This document shows positions 8,349 through 16,325 of a DNA stretch of 64,000 nt, piece by piece. The translations under genes were made by a program, and so were the position numbers. This DNA is from JBEEJZ01 sp046046915 (GTDB taxonomy: Bacteria > Pseudomonadota > Gammaproteobacteria > Burkholderiales > Burkholderiaceae_C), in contig JBJOIT010000010.1 in assembly GCA_046046915.1 (NCBI GenBank), forward strand, positions 9,071 to 73,070. Reading direction: 5' to 3'. Below the pieces are notes generated by a model, which saw only the letters and a list, made by a program, of their open reading frames with translations, was not told the DNA's origin and searched no databases. Numbering within the stretch: position 1 is the stretch's first letter; each line of letters starts with the position of its first letter.

Positions 8349-10235
8349 TCAGGCAAGGCGCCGCTCAACCACCGCGTGTTCCTGAATACCGATCACATGA
8401 AAAAATGCAGCCACCAGGTGGTTCACGCCCAGCAGGCGCACCTGGCACCCCTGGGCCTGTCGCTGCGTCAGCCAGTTCAGCAAGCGACCTGCTGCAAAGA
8501 AGTCGATTCTGATCAGGTTGTCGCAGGCGATGTTGATTTCTCGGTAGTTGGAGGTGATCTGGTAAAGACCTGCCATCGCCCCAGATGCATCGCCGAGGGC
8601 ATCGCCCGCCACCGTTACCGTGATACGGTCTGCGGGGTCTTCCAGTCCCATGGGCACCGTCGGGGCGTGAAAGTCCTGGACTTGCCAACTGCTCGATCCC
8701 GGCACATCTGCACTCCCACCTGCGGCGGCAGGCAATGGGCGCAGCCCCTCAATCCCCTCTTGCTGGTAGACACATTGCGGCGGCTGCCAAACGGGTGGCG
8801 GCAACTCAAAAGTGACACAAAAATCAAGTGCAGCCAGTTCAAACTCGTCACGCCGTCCCATGATGCGCAGGGCGCTCAGGCGCAGCCGCCACACGGACAA
8901 ACCGGCAGAGGCGTCGCCAGACGGCGTGATGTGACGCAGCGCGGCATCCAATGCATCCGCGCCGAAGAAGGTCAACTGCACCGGCGTGTTGCACCACTCG
9001 GTCCATTGGCGACTCATGGAGTCCACCACCGCCGGTTCGAAAGTTTTGAGCTCCCGCCAATCCAGAATCCAGGGCATGGGCGACGAGGCCAGCGCCTGAT
9101 CCAGGCGGCCACGAGCCTCAACCGTCAGTTCATAGGGACAGGTCCAGATCGGGTCTGAAATGCGCTTGTTCTGCGCCGTGTCACGCTCATTCACACCGTC
9201 ACGACCCTCTCTTGCACCGCTACCACGCCCCAATCGGGCGGGAATACTCACCCAAGCGGGCGCGCTCAGACCAAAGCGCTCCAGCACCCATTCCTGGGCA
9301 CGCTCAAATGCGGTTTGCTGCCCTGTGGCGCTGTAAAAGTCAAAGAGAGCCGCCACCAGCAATGTCGCAGAACCAGGCTCGATGTGAGCCCCCTGCAAGA
9401 CATCCATCAAAGTCGCCTCGGCACCCGCGTCATCACCATTGGCAAAGCGAATGGCAGCTTCTTCGAGATCGGCCAGATCTGGCTCGGTTTGGGCAGAGGG
9501 CAGATTGTTGGCAGGCGCAACAGGCGTAGGTCCCATCGCAGACGATGGCGGCAACATGTCAGGCAAGAGACCCGGAAGAGATATCCCGAGGTTCGCCACG
9601 GCAGAAGTCATTTCGGTCGAGGCAAAGTCAGTTTGCCGTCCCTCCGAGCCGCTTTCAGACTTCAGGATCTGTGCCGTGCGCAGATTGAGGGTGGACACAA
9701 AGTCGGTGTAAGGCACATCTGACTGAGCCTGCGCAAAGCCCTGACCGGCCCCCTCTAATGCCGGGGTTGTGCTCACGGCTGGCGCGGCCGGCACAGGATC
9801 TGGCTCGGCTTGAGCTGTAACAGACGGAGCAGACGCAGCTGGCACCAGGGGCGCATGTTGGCTCTGCCACCATTGGCGAGACATCTGAGCCTCGATGTCA
9901 TCGATTTTTTTCAGGGTTTCCGTACGGTCATCGAAACCGGTAACGGGCCCCTCTTCGAACAGGGAGTTGCGATCATTCAACTCCAGGCTGTAGTCAGCAG
10001 GACCACGGCTTCGGATTTTTCTGAGCTGGGCAAATTCACGACGGCGCACGAAGTCGTTTTTGCGCTTGCGCTCAATCATTTCCTTGAGCGTTTGCTTGCC
10101 AAAACCACTGTCGGACTCTGGCTCAGGCTCCTGCACAGGGGCCGCCTTCTCGAGGTCGGCCCAGTCAACTGTCGGGTTGCGTACAAACCGGGCCACCTTG
10201 GACAGCAGGCCCGAGCTTTGTTCTTTGCTCGCCAT
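8349..10235 (-). CDS. Large protein with C-terminal STAS domain, function unknown
   Basis: The 628-residue product starts at the ATG at 10235 behind an AGGA site; the frame runs further upstream but without family sense. N-terminal 1-60 is charged (KEMIERKRKNDFVRRREF) and looks cytoplasmic; about 90-220 is low complexity, rich in Pro, Ala and Ser; 230-300 contains a helical stretch (DLEEAAIRFANGDDAGAEA) resembling TPR-type repeats. The last ~95 residues (from about 533) have a STAS/MlaB-like pattern ending LLGVNHLVAAFFHVIGIQ. No membrane segments are seen, so it is not a SulP transporter. It lies between dksA and hslV. STAS domains often act as anti-anti-sigma or scaffold modules, but I cannot assign a partner. 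Confidence 0.8.
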   Translation of the reverse strand: MASKEQSSGLLSKVARFVRNPTVDWADLEKAAPVQEPEPESDSGFGKQTLKEMIERKRKNDFVRRREFAQLRKIRSRGPADYSLELNDRNSLFEEGPVTGFDDRTETLKKIDDIEAQMSRQWWQSQHAPLVPAASAPSVTAQAEPDPVPAAPAVSTTPALEGAGQGFAQAQSDVPYTDFVSTLNLRTAQILKSESGSEGRQTDFASTEMTSAVANLGISLPGLLPDMLPPSSAMGPTPVAPANNLPSAQTEPDLADLEEAAIRFANGDDAGAEATLMDVLQGAHIEPGSATLLVAALFDFYSATGQQTAFERAQEWVLERFGLSAPAWVSIPARLGRGSGAREGRDGVNERDTAQNKRISDPIWTCPYELTVEARGRLDQALASSPMPWILDWRELKTFEPAVVDSMSRQWTEWCNTPVQLTFFGADALDAALRHITPSGDASAGLSVWRLRLSALRIMGRRDEFELAALDFCVTFELPPPVWQPPQCVYQQEGIEGLRPLPAAAGGSADVPGSSSWQVQDFHAPTVPMGLEDPADRITVTVAGDALGDASGAMAGLYQITSNYREINIACDNLIRIDFFAAGRLLNWLTQRQAQGCQVRLLGVNHLVAAFFHVIGIQEHAVVERRLA

Positions 10236-10302
10236 GAATCCTGACTCCCTTGTACCCGTTAAACCCTGCCGGTGCACGCCATGGGCGCGCGGTGCAAGAC
10301 GC

Positions 10303-11079
10303 TCAATCGCCGAACATTTTTTGCTTGAGCTCGCGGCGCTGCTGCGCTTCAAGCGACAAGGTGGCCGTGGGACGGGCCAGCAGACGCCCCACACCGATGG
10401 GCTCGCCTGTTTCATCACAATAACCGTAATCACCCGCATCGATGCGCATGATGGACTGCTCAATCTTCTTCAGCAGCTTGCGCTCACGGTCCCGGGTACG
10501 CAGCTCCAGGGCATGCTCTTCCTCAATGGTGGCGCGGTCTGCCGGGTCCGGCACCACCACGGTGTCTTCACGCAGATGCTCGGTAGTTTCACCGGCATTG
10601 CTGAGGATGTCTTTCTTCAGCGTCGTGAGTTTCAGACGAAACACTGCCAATTGCGTGGCATTCATGTAATCGTCGTCCGACATGGCCATCAGCTCGGCAT
10701 CCGTGATCTGATCAACCGGCTTGTTTTTCCAGTTGTTGGCCAGCTTGGGGTCTTTTTTGACCGACCCGGGCGCGGGTGGCGTGATCTGGGGAGTCGTCAT
10801 GATTTGGGAATAACTGGACTTGGCAGCGGTGGACGCCACTGTCTGGGCCATGGATGGCACCGTCAGTTGCGCCAAGCGCGAAGACGGCCGCCCGGCACGG
10901 GGCGTCGGACTGGGCGCCACCGGCGCAGGGGCCTTCACGGCGGGCGCAGGCACCACCTCAGGGACAGCAGGGCTGGTTTTGTTCTTGGCGACAACAGCGC
11001 TGGCCTTGGCTGCAGCAGCCTTGGTCGTTTCCGACGATTTAGTGGAAGACGCTTTAGTCTTCGTTGCAGTATCTTTCAC
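10303..11079 (-). CDS. dksA: RNA polymerase-binding transcription factor DksA, long form
   Basis: DksA inserts its coiled coil into the RNA polymerase secondary channel and with ppGpp controls rRNA and amino-acid promoters. The C-terminal ~150 residues match: NNWKNKP, coiled coil with the DxxDxA-type tip DPADRA, then GDYGYCDETGEPIG and ARPTATLS. Only one of the four zinc cysteines remains (Cys221); the others are Thr, Ser and Ala as in alphaproteobacterial DksA. An Ala/Lys/Pro-rich extension of about 105 residues precedes the core. The start is set at GTG 11079 by a perfect AGGAGG site six bases upstream; an ATG at 11109 has no such site. The product is 258 residues. Confidence 0.9.
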   Translation of the reverse strand: MKDTATKTKASSTKSSETTKAAAAKASAVVAKNKTSPAVPEVVPAPAVKAPAPVAPSPTPRAGRPSSRLAQLTVPSMAQTVASTAAKSSYSQIMTTPQITPPAPGSVKKDPKLANNWKNKPVDQITDAELMAMSDDDYMNATQLAVFRLKLTTLKKDILSNAGETTEHLREDTVVVPDPADRATIEEEHALELRTRDRERKLLKKIEQSIMRIDAGDYGYCDETGEPIGVGRLLARPTATLSLEAQQRRELKQKMFGD

Positions 11080-11085
11080 GTCAAC

Positions 11086-11091
11086 CCTCCT
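11086..11091 (-). promoter_or_regulatory. Ribosome binding site that fixes the dksA GTG start
   Basis: AGGAGG, six bases before GTG 11079 on the minus strand. An in-frame ATG 30 bases further upstream lacks any Shine-Dalgarno match and lies 5' of this site, so the GTG is preferred. Confidence 0.75.
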
Positions 11092-11209
11092 CGTGGCTTG
11101 AGCCGTCATTCGATGGCGGGCGAGTGTACCGTTTTCGCAAGGGTCTCAAGCCTGCACCGCAAAAACAAATATGACCAGGGCCACTTGTTGGCAAGACACC
11201 TGCGTTACA

Positions 11210-12286
11210 TCAAACCAAACTCTGCTCCAGGCCCTGCAAAAAGATATCGCGAGGCAGGTCAATGCCGATGAACACCATCTTGCTGACACGCACTTCGCCG
11301 TCACCCCATTCAGGCCCGAGGTCGCTGCCCATCAGCTGGTGCACGCCCTGAAAAATCACTTTGCGCTCGGTGCCTTTCATATGGAGCACCCCCTTGTAGC
11401 GCAACATGCGTGGGCCATACACATTGACGATGGCACCCAGAAAGTCTTCCAGCTTGGCAGGATCAAACGCCCGCTCCGAGCGGAATACAAAGCTCTTCAC
11501 GTCATCATCATGGTGGTGATGGTGGCCGTGCCCCGCCTGGTGACTTGGGTGATTGCAGTGCTCGCCATGCGCGTGGTCGTGATCATGATGGTCGTGCCCG
11601 TGCTCATGATCGTGATGATCATGGCTGTCGTCCTTCAGGAAATCGGGGTCGATGTCGAGCTTGGCGTTCAGATTGAAGCCACGCAGGTCAAACACCTCTT
11701 TCAAGGCCACTTCGCCAAAGTGCACGGCCTTTTGCGGCGCGCGGGGGTTCATGTGCTTGAGGCGGTGCATGAGCGCATCGAGCTCATCAGCACCCACCAG
11801 ATCAGACTTGCTGATGAAGATCTGGTCGGCAAAGCCCACCTGGCGGCGGGCTTCCTGCCGGTCATTGAGCTGCTGGGGCGCGTGCTTGGCGTCCACCAAG
11901 GTCAGAATCGAGTCAAGCAGATAGCTCTCGGCAATCTCGTCGTCCATGAAAAAGGTTTGTGCAACCGGGCCCGGGTCAGCAAGACCGGTGGTCTCGATCA
12001 CCACCCGCTCAAAGTCAAGCAAGCCCTTGCGCTTTTTCTCGGCCAGGTCACACAGGGTGGCACGCAAATCTTCACGGATGGTGCAGCACACGCAACCGTT
12101 GCTCATCTGGATGATGTTTTCCTGCACATCAGACACCAGAATCTCGGTATCGATGTTCTCCTCACCAAACTCGTTCTCGACGATGGCGATCTTTTGGCCG
12201 TGCGCTTCGGTCAGCACGCGCTTGAGCAAGGTGGTTTTGCCCGAGCCCAGAAAGCCGGTCAGGATGGTGGCAGGAATAAGACTCAT
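11210..12286 (-). CDS. COG0523 (CobW/G3E family) metal-chaperone GTPase with His-rich segment
   Basis: G3E-family P-loop GTPase of the group that includes zinc and cobalt metallochaperones. In the 358-residue protein the P-loop GFLGSGKTT lies at 11-19, the metal-binding CVCC motif at 65-68, TGLADP near 100, and the base-recognition SKSD near 159. A histidine/aspartate run at about 221-262 holds some 20 histidines between the GTPase and CobW_C domains; such runs store or pass on transition metals. I chose ATG 12286 (MSLIPATIL, GGAA upstream) over the frame start at 12322. It lies between rlmI and dksA on the same strand. Zinc is the likeliest metal, but the sequence does not prove this. Confidence 0.88.
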   Translation of the reverse strand: MSLIPATILTGFLGSGKTTLLKRVLTEAHGQKIAIVENEFGEENIDTEILVSDVQENIIQMSNGCVCCTIREDLRATLCDLAEKKRKGLLDFERVVIETTGLADPGPVAQTFFMDDEIAESYLLDSILTLVDAKHAPQQLNDRQEARRQVGFADQIFISKSDLVGADELDALMHRLKHMNPRAPQKAVHFGEVALKEVFDLRGFNLNAKLDIDPDFLKDDSHDHHDHEHGHDHHDHDHAHGEHCNHPSHQAGHGHHHHHDDDVKSFVFRSERAFDPAKLEDFLGAIVNVYGPRMLRYKGVLHMKGTERKVIFQGVHQLMGSDLGPEWGDGEVRVSKMVFIGIDLPRDIFLQGLEQSLV

Positions 12287-12305
12287 AGGATTTCCGATCA
12301 AAGAC

Positions 12306-12321
12306 TGCGCCACAGGGCGCA
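12306..12321. other. Perfect inverted repeat upstream of the COG0523 GTPase
   Basis: TGCGCC-ACAG-GGCGCA, 20-35 bases before the GTPase start codon, in the gap after rlmI. It could be an operator or a leader hairpin. No T-run follows, so it is not a normal terminator. It does not resemble a Zur box. Confidence 0.4.
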
Positions 12322-12361
12322 CTGGCGTATGGGCAAACAGTTAGGGCGTGGGCGCACAATA

Positions 12362-13549
12362 TCAAGCAGGCTTGCGCATCACCACCAGCCCCTTGAGGTA
12401 CTCCCCTTCAGGAAAGGCAATGGTCATGGGATGGTCGGGTGCGCCGCCCATGCGTTCGGTGATAAAGCCGTCTACGCCAGCATCCGAGCCGGCCGAGGCC
12501 ACGATCTTGTGAAACAAATCGGCGCTGATGCCGCCCGAGCAGGAGTAAGTGAAGAGCACGCCGCCAGGCGCCAAAATCTTGAATGCCAGGCGATTGATGT
12601 CCTTGTAAGCCCGAGCCGCACGTTCAGCATGCGCCACCGTGGGCGCAAATTTCGGGGGGTCGAGCACGATGGCATCGAAGGTCTGCCCTTGGGCAGCAAA
12701 CTGTCGCAGGCTGGCATTGACATCGGCGTCCATGAAAGTCGCCCGGCTGGCATCAAACCCATTCAGAACCACATTGGCGCGCGCCTTCTCGATGGCGGGG
12801 CCGGACGAATCAATTGAGGTGACATGCGCCGCGCCGCCAGACAGGGCGGCCACAGTAAAGCCACCGGTATAGCAATAGCAATTGAGCACGCGCTGAAACT
12901 GCAATCGCCGGGCATGGTCGGCAAAACGCTTGCGGCTGTCACGCTGATCCAGATAAAAACCAGTTTTGTGGCCCTCGGCAATGTTCAGGGCCAGTTGCCA
13001 GTCGTGCTCTTGCAAGACCAGGCCGGTGGGGCCATCGCCACGCAACCAGCCAGTGACCTCCGGCAAACCCTCCAGCGCACGCGCACTGGCGTCAGACCGC
13101 TCATACAGCCGACTCAAACCGGTATGTGTTAGCAGGGCATCGGCAATCACACCTTTCCAGCGCTCCACGCCACTAGACAAAAACTGCGCCACCAGTGTGT
13201 CGCCATAGCGGTCCACTATCAGCCCGGGCAAGCCATCCGACTCGCCATGCACCAGACGCACACCATTGCTACGGATGTCAAAGCGCTCCCGGGCCTTGAG
13301 GGCGCGTGACAACGTGGCTTCAAAGAACGCTGCGTCAATGCGCTGGGCTTCGTCAAAACTCCAGATCCGGGCCCTTATTTTGGACAAGGGACTGAAGGCA
13401 GCCCAGCCCAGAAAGTCGCCACCGGCGCTTTCCACGCGCACGGTTTCGCCGGCATCGCCGCCGCCCTTGGCAATGGCCGACTCAAAAATCCAGGGGTGAC
13501 GACGCTGCAAAGAGCGTTCCTTGCCTTCACGCAAACGGATGGTTTTCAT
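12362..13549 (-). CDS. rlmI: 23S rRNA (cytosine-C5)-methyltransferase, RlmI type
   Basis: Class I SAM methyltransferase predicted to make m5C1962 in 23S rRNA. The 395-residue product has an N-terminal PUA-like domain (RLREGKERSLQRRHPWIFES at the start), a central EEHP/RlmI-like region (DGLPGLIVDRYGDT), and a Rossmann domain with LNCYCYTGGFTVAALSGGA as SAM loop and the catalytic-loop motif LDPPKFAP. ATG 13549 gives the family-like N-terminus MKTIRLREGK. It sits 27 bases after xerC on the same strand. The exact target base is by homology. Confidence 0.87.
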   Translation of the reverse strand: MKTIRLREGKERSLQRRHPWIFESAIAKGGGDAGETVRVESAGGDFLGWAAFSPLSKIRARIWSFDEAQRIDAAFFEATLSRALKARERFDIRSNGVRLVHGESDGLPGLIVDRYGDTLVAQFLSSGVERWKGVIADALLTHTGLSRLYERSDASARALEGLPEVTGWLRGDGPTGLVLQEHDWQLALNIAEGHKTGFYLDQRDSRKRFADHARRLQFQRVLNCYCYTGGFTVAALSGGAAHVTSIDSSGPAIEKARANVVLNGFDASRATFMDADVNASLRQFAAQGQTFDAIVLDPPKFAPTVAHAERAARAYKDINRLAFKILAPGGVLFTYSCSGGISADLFHKIVASAGSDAGVDGFITERMGGAPDHPMTIAFPEGEYLKGLVVMRKPA

Positions 13550-13576
13550 GGGGCCTATTGTCGCCTGCCCCACCGT

Positions 13577-14611
13577 TCAAGTCTTCAATTTGGCCCTTGG
13601 GTGCGCCGCATCGTAGGCCTTGGCCAGGTGCTGAAAATCCAGCCGCGTGTACACCTGGGTGGTGTTGATGCTGGCATGACCCAGGAGCTCTTGCACGGCC
13701 CGCAAATCGCTGCTGGACTGCAGCACATGGCTGGCAAAACTGTGGCGCAGCATGTGCGGATGCACCGGTGTGGCCAGGCCAGCTATCTGGCTACGCCCGC
13801 GCAAGCGTTGCCAGATAGATTGGGCCGTCAGGCGCGTGCCGTTGCGGCCCACAAACAAGGGGGCGCCGTGCACAGGCGCCGCTGCACGCGTCCTCAAATA
13901 CTGATCGCGCGCACCTAGCCAGGCCTGCAAGGCAGCCAGCGCATGCTGGCCCACTGGCACGCTGCGCCATTTGCTGCCTTTGCCGCAGACATGTGCCTCA
14001 CCCGCTTCAAAATCGATCCAGCCGTTTTTCTGGCTTTGTCCAGCCGCGCTGGCCATCGTGTCCAGCCCGATCAGCTCGCCCACACGCAAACCACTGGAAT
14101 ACAGCAGCTCAACCATGGCAGCGTCACGCAGCTCTAGCCAGACGGCTTCGGGCAAACAGGCGCCTACCTGGGGAAGGCTGGGCGCTCGATCCAGCGGCGC
14201 ACTGTTTGCTCCGACCGGAACGGTCTGCCTGAACGAAGCTAGCTGCACGGCGTCGTCCACACTCAGTGCCTTGGGCAGGGGCTTGCCAGCTTTGGGCGCA
14301 CGCACATCGACCACAGGATTGCTGGCACTCAGTCCCTGTCGCCCCAGCCACACATAAAAGCCACGCCAGCCCGACAAAATGAGGGCTATGCCGCGCCCAC
14401 TGCGCCCGGCGCTGTTCATTTGCGCGACCCAGCGGCGAATGTGGCTGCTTTGCACCGCCAGCAGATCCACCGGCACGGCGGCGGCCAAGTCGGTCAGCCT
14501 CTGCAAATCCAGGGTGTAGAGCGTCACGGTTCGGGCGGCCAAGCGTTTTTCAACCCGCACATGCGTCAGGTAGCGCTGCACCAGTTCTGGCAGATCCATT
14601 GACCCGGACAT
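13577..14611 (-). CDS. xerC: Site-specific tyrosine recombinase XerC
   Basis: Works with XerD at dif to resolve chromosome dimers. The 344-residue protein has the SAM-like core-binding domain at 5-95 and the catalytic domain from about 110. Active-site residues seen: Arg176 (GLRVGE), Lys211/214 region (GKGSKWR), His286 and Arg289 (HMLRH), His312 (LGHAS) and the nucleophile Tyr321 (VYTRLD). Residues about 125-155 form an insertion rich in Pro, Ala and Ser, which makes it longer than E. coli XerC (298). It follows the DUF484 gene by 18 bases in the widespread dapF-DUF484-xerC order, which separates it from XerD. Confidence 0.93.
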   Translation of the reverse strand: MSGSMDLPELVQRYLTHVRVEKRLAARTVTLYTLDLQRLTDLAAAVPVDLLAVQSSHIRRWVAQMNSAGRSGRGIALILSGWRGFYVWLGRQGLSASNPVVDVRAPKAGKPLPKALSVDDAVQLASFRQTVPVGANSAPLDRAPSLPQVGACLPEAVWLELRDAAMVELLYSSGLRVGELIGLDTMASAAGQSQKNGWIDFEAGEAHVCGKGSKWRSVPVGQHALAALQAWLGARDQYLRTRAAAPVHGAPLFVGRNGTRLTAQSIWQRLRGRSQIAGLATPVHPHMLRHSFASHVLQSSSDLRAVQELLGHASINTTQVYTRLDFQHLAKAYDAAHPRAKLKT

Positions 14612-14629
14612 GGTGTTGCCCTTGGGTGA

Positions 14630-15322
14630 TCAATCGGCGCGCAGACGCCCGAGCGCAGCGCTGGCCAGCTCGCCCAGGCGCTCCAAAAAGTCGGTCGCCA
14701 TGCTGGCTTCAAAACGCAGGGGGTCTGGCGAGGCCAGCACCAGCATGCCAAAAGCGGGCGCGGTGCTCCCCGTCAAACCGACGCGCAAGGGAATCAAGGC
14801 CAGCGAGGTGGCCGCCTGCGGCTCGGGCAACCAGCTCACCGCCTCAAAACCGGTGTTGGCGCCGCAAAAAGGCTGCGTCAGGGAGTTGGCAAACAGGCGA
14901 GCGTCTTCACTTACCCCCATGGCAAACGGCAACTCAACAAAAGCCGGCGCCACGCCCCACACCTTGATGCCAACCTGAGGCACGGCAAACTGTTCGCGGA
15001 TTTCCAGCGCCAGCAAATCGGGCAGCTCTGCCGCCTCTTGGATCAAAAACAAGGTCCGGGCCCAGCGCAAGAGCTTGTCGGCCAGGCTCACGTTGTCGTT
15101 GCCATGGCGAATCATTTCCACCAAACGATGTTCCAGGCCCTTGATCTTGTCGCGCAGCAGCTCGGCTTGGCGCTCCTGCAAGCTCACGGCGCGGTTGCCG
15201 TGCGGGCTGGTCAACTGCACCGTGGCCAGCAGCTCGGCATGGCGCTCGAAGAAGTCCGGGCTATTGCTCAAAAAATTGGCAATATCGTCTTCGGTGATGG
15301 GATTGGGTAGAGAAGAGGTCAT
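14630..15322 (-). CDS. DUF484 family protein
   Basis: Product of 230 residues with the DUF484 opening ITEDDIANFLSNSPDFFERH and the hallmark SLQERQAELLRDKIKGLE, then a GAF-like domain (about 90-225). DUF484 genes sit between dapF and xerC in many proteobacteria, as here (51 bases after dapF, 18 before xerC). The cell role is unknown. A TATTGAGC-free, short leader precedes ATG 15322 with AAGAGG as a plausible ribosome site. Confidence 0.9.
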   Translation of the reverse strand: MTSSLPNPITEDDIANFLSNSPDFFERHAELLATVQLTSPHGNRAVSLQERQAELLRDKIKGLEHRLVEMIRHGNDNVSLADKLLRWARTLFLIQEAAELPDLLALEIREQFAVPQVGIKVWGVAPAFVELPFAMGVSEDARLFANSLTQPFCGANTGFEAVSWLPEPQAATSLALIPLRVGLTGSTAPAFGMLVLASPDPLRFEASMATDFLERLGELASAALGRLRAD

Positions 15323-15373
15323 GGCAGTGGCGGTCTGGAGGGTAGTGGGGAGCGATAGCCGGGCAGATCTGGC

Positions 15374-16264
15374 TTAGTCAAGATGATCGGGCAGTTCAAT
15401 GACGCCCTCAAAGACAGTGGTGGCAGGGCCTGTCAACATCACAGGCGAGCCCAGGCCGCCCCATTCGATGGTCAGCAGGCCGCCACGGGTTTGTACGTCT
15501 ACCCGGCCATCGAGCAAGCCCAGGCGTATGCCCGCCACCACGGCAGCACAGGCACCCGAACCACAGGCCAGGGTTTCGCCCGCGCCACGTTCATACACCC
15601 GCAAGCGCACATGGGCACGGTCTTGCATCTGCATGAAACCGGCATTGACGCGCCGTGGAAAGCGCGCATGGCGCTCCACCTGTGGCCCTACTGTGGCCAC
15701 GGGCGCCGCATCCACATCTGCCACCAGCTGCACCGCATGGGGGTTGCCCATGGAGACCACGGCCACATTCACACTCGGTGGAGAAGCCGCATCGGCCGGC
15801 TCAGACCCCAGCGCCAAGGGCCATGTATGCCAGTCCCCCACAGCCTGTGGCCGAAGCCCCGACGGGTCGAAGGGCACCAAGGCCTCGTCAAAAACGGGCG
15901 CGCCCATGTCCACGGTCACACGGCCATCGGCCTTGAGGCGAGGCTGGATCACACTGCTCTTGGTCTGCACCGTGATGTTGTCCTGGTCGGTCAAGCCCCG
16001 GTCACGCACGAAGCGGGCAAAACAACGTGCGCCATTGCCGCACTGCTCCACCTCGTCGCCATCGGCGTTGTGTATGACGTATTCAAAGTCAATGCCCGGC
16101 GCAGGCGATGGGCGCACGGTCAAAATCTGGTCGGCTCCCACGCCAAAGTGGCGATCGCCCAGCATTCGGTAGTGCGCGGCACTCAGATGGAATCGGTCGC
16201 GGGTCTCGTCAAGCACGACAAAGTCATTGCCGGCGCCCTGCATTTTGGTAAACGGAATTCGCAT
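15374..16264 (-). CDS. dapF: Diaminopimelate epimerase
   Basis: Converts LL- to meso-diaminopimelate for lysine and peptidoglycan, the substrate of the MurE half of murEF in this window. The 296-residue protein carries the two catalytic cysteines in EQCGNGARCFARF (Cys75) and ETLACGSGACA (Cys234), plus the family opening FTKMQGAGNDFVVLD. ATG 16264 starts at that conserved N-terminus; the frame extends upstream without homology and would cross the divergent gene. It heads the run dapF-DUF484-xerC and is divergent from the NUDIX-MBL gene across 61 bases. Confidence 0.96.
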   Translation of the reverse strand: MRIPFTKMQGAGNDFVVLDETRDRFHLSAAHYRMLGDRHFGVGADQILTVRPSPAPGIDFEYVIHNADGDEVEQCGNGARCFARFVRDRGLTDQDNITVQTKSSVIQPRLKADGRVTVDMGAPVFDEALVPFDPSGLRPQAVGDWHTWPLALGSEPADAASPPSVNVAVVSMGNPHAVQLVADVDAAPVATVGPQVERHARFPRRVNAGFMQMQDRAHVRLRVYERGAGETLACGSGACAAVVAGIRLGLLDGRVDVQTRGGLLTIEWGGLGSPVMLTGPATTVFEGVIELPDHLD

Positions 16265-16325
16265 GACCGGATTATCCCCATGCGCACCGTTCAGGCTCGG
16301 TGCGAATACCTGCACAATGCACGCC

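Noticed and set aside
10236..10302. Possible sigma-32 boxes or terminator between dksA and the STAS gene
   Set aside because: CTTGCA and CCCAT are only seven bases apart and the GC-rich stem has no T-run.
11171..12817. Plus-strand frame of 548 codons over the COG0523 and rlmI genes
   Set aside because: Crosses two genes with clear motifs on the other strand and has no family resemblance.
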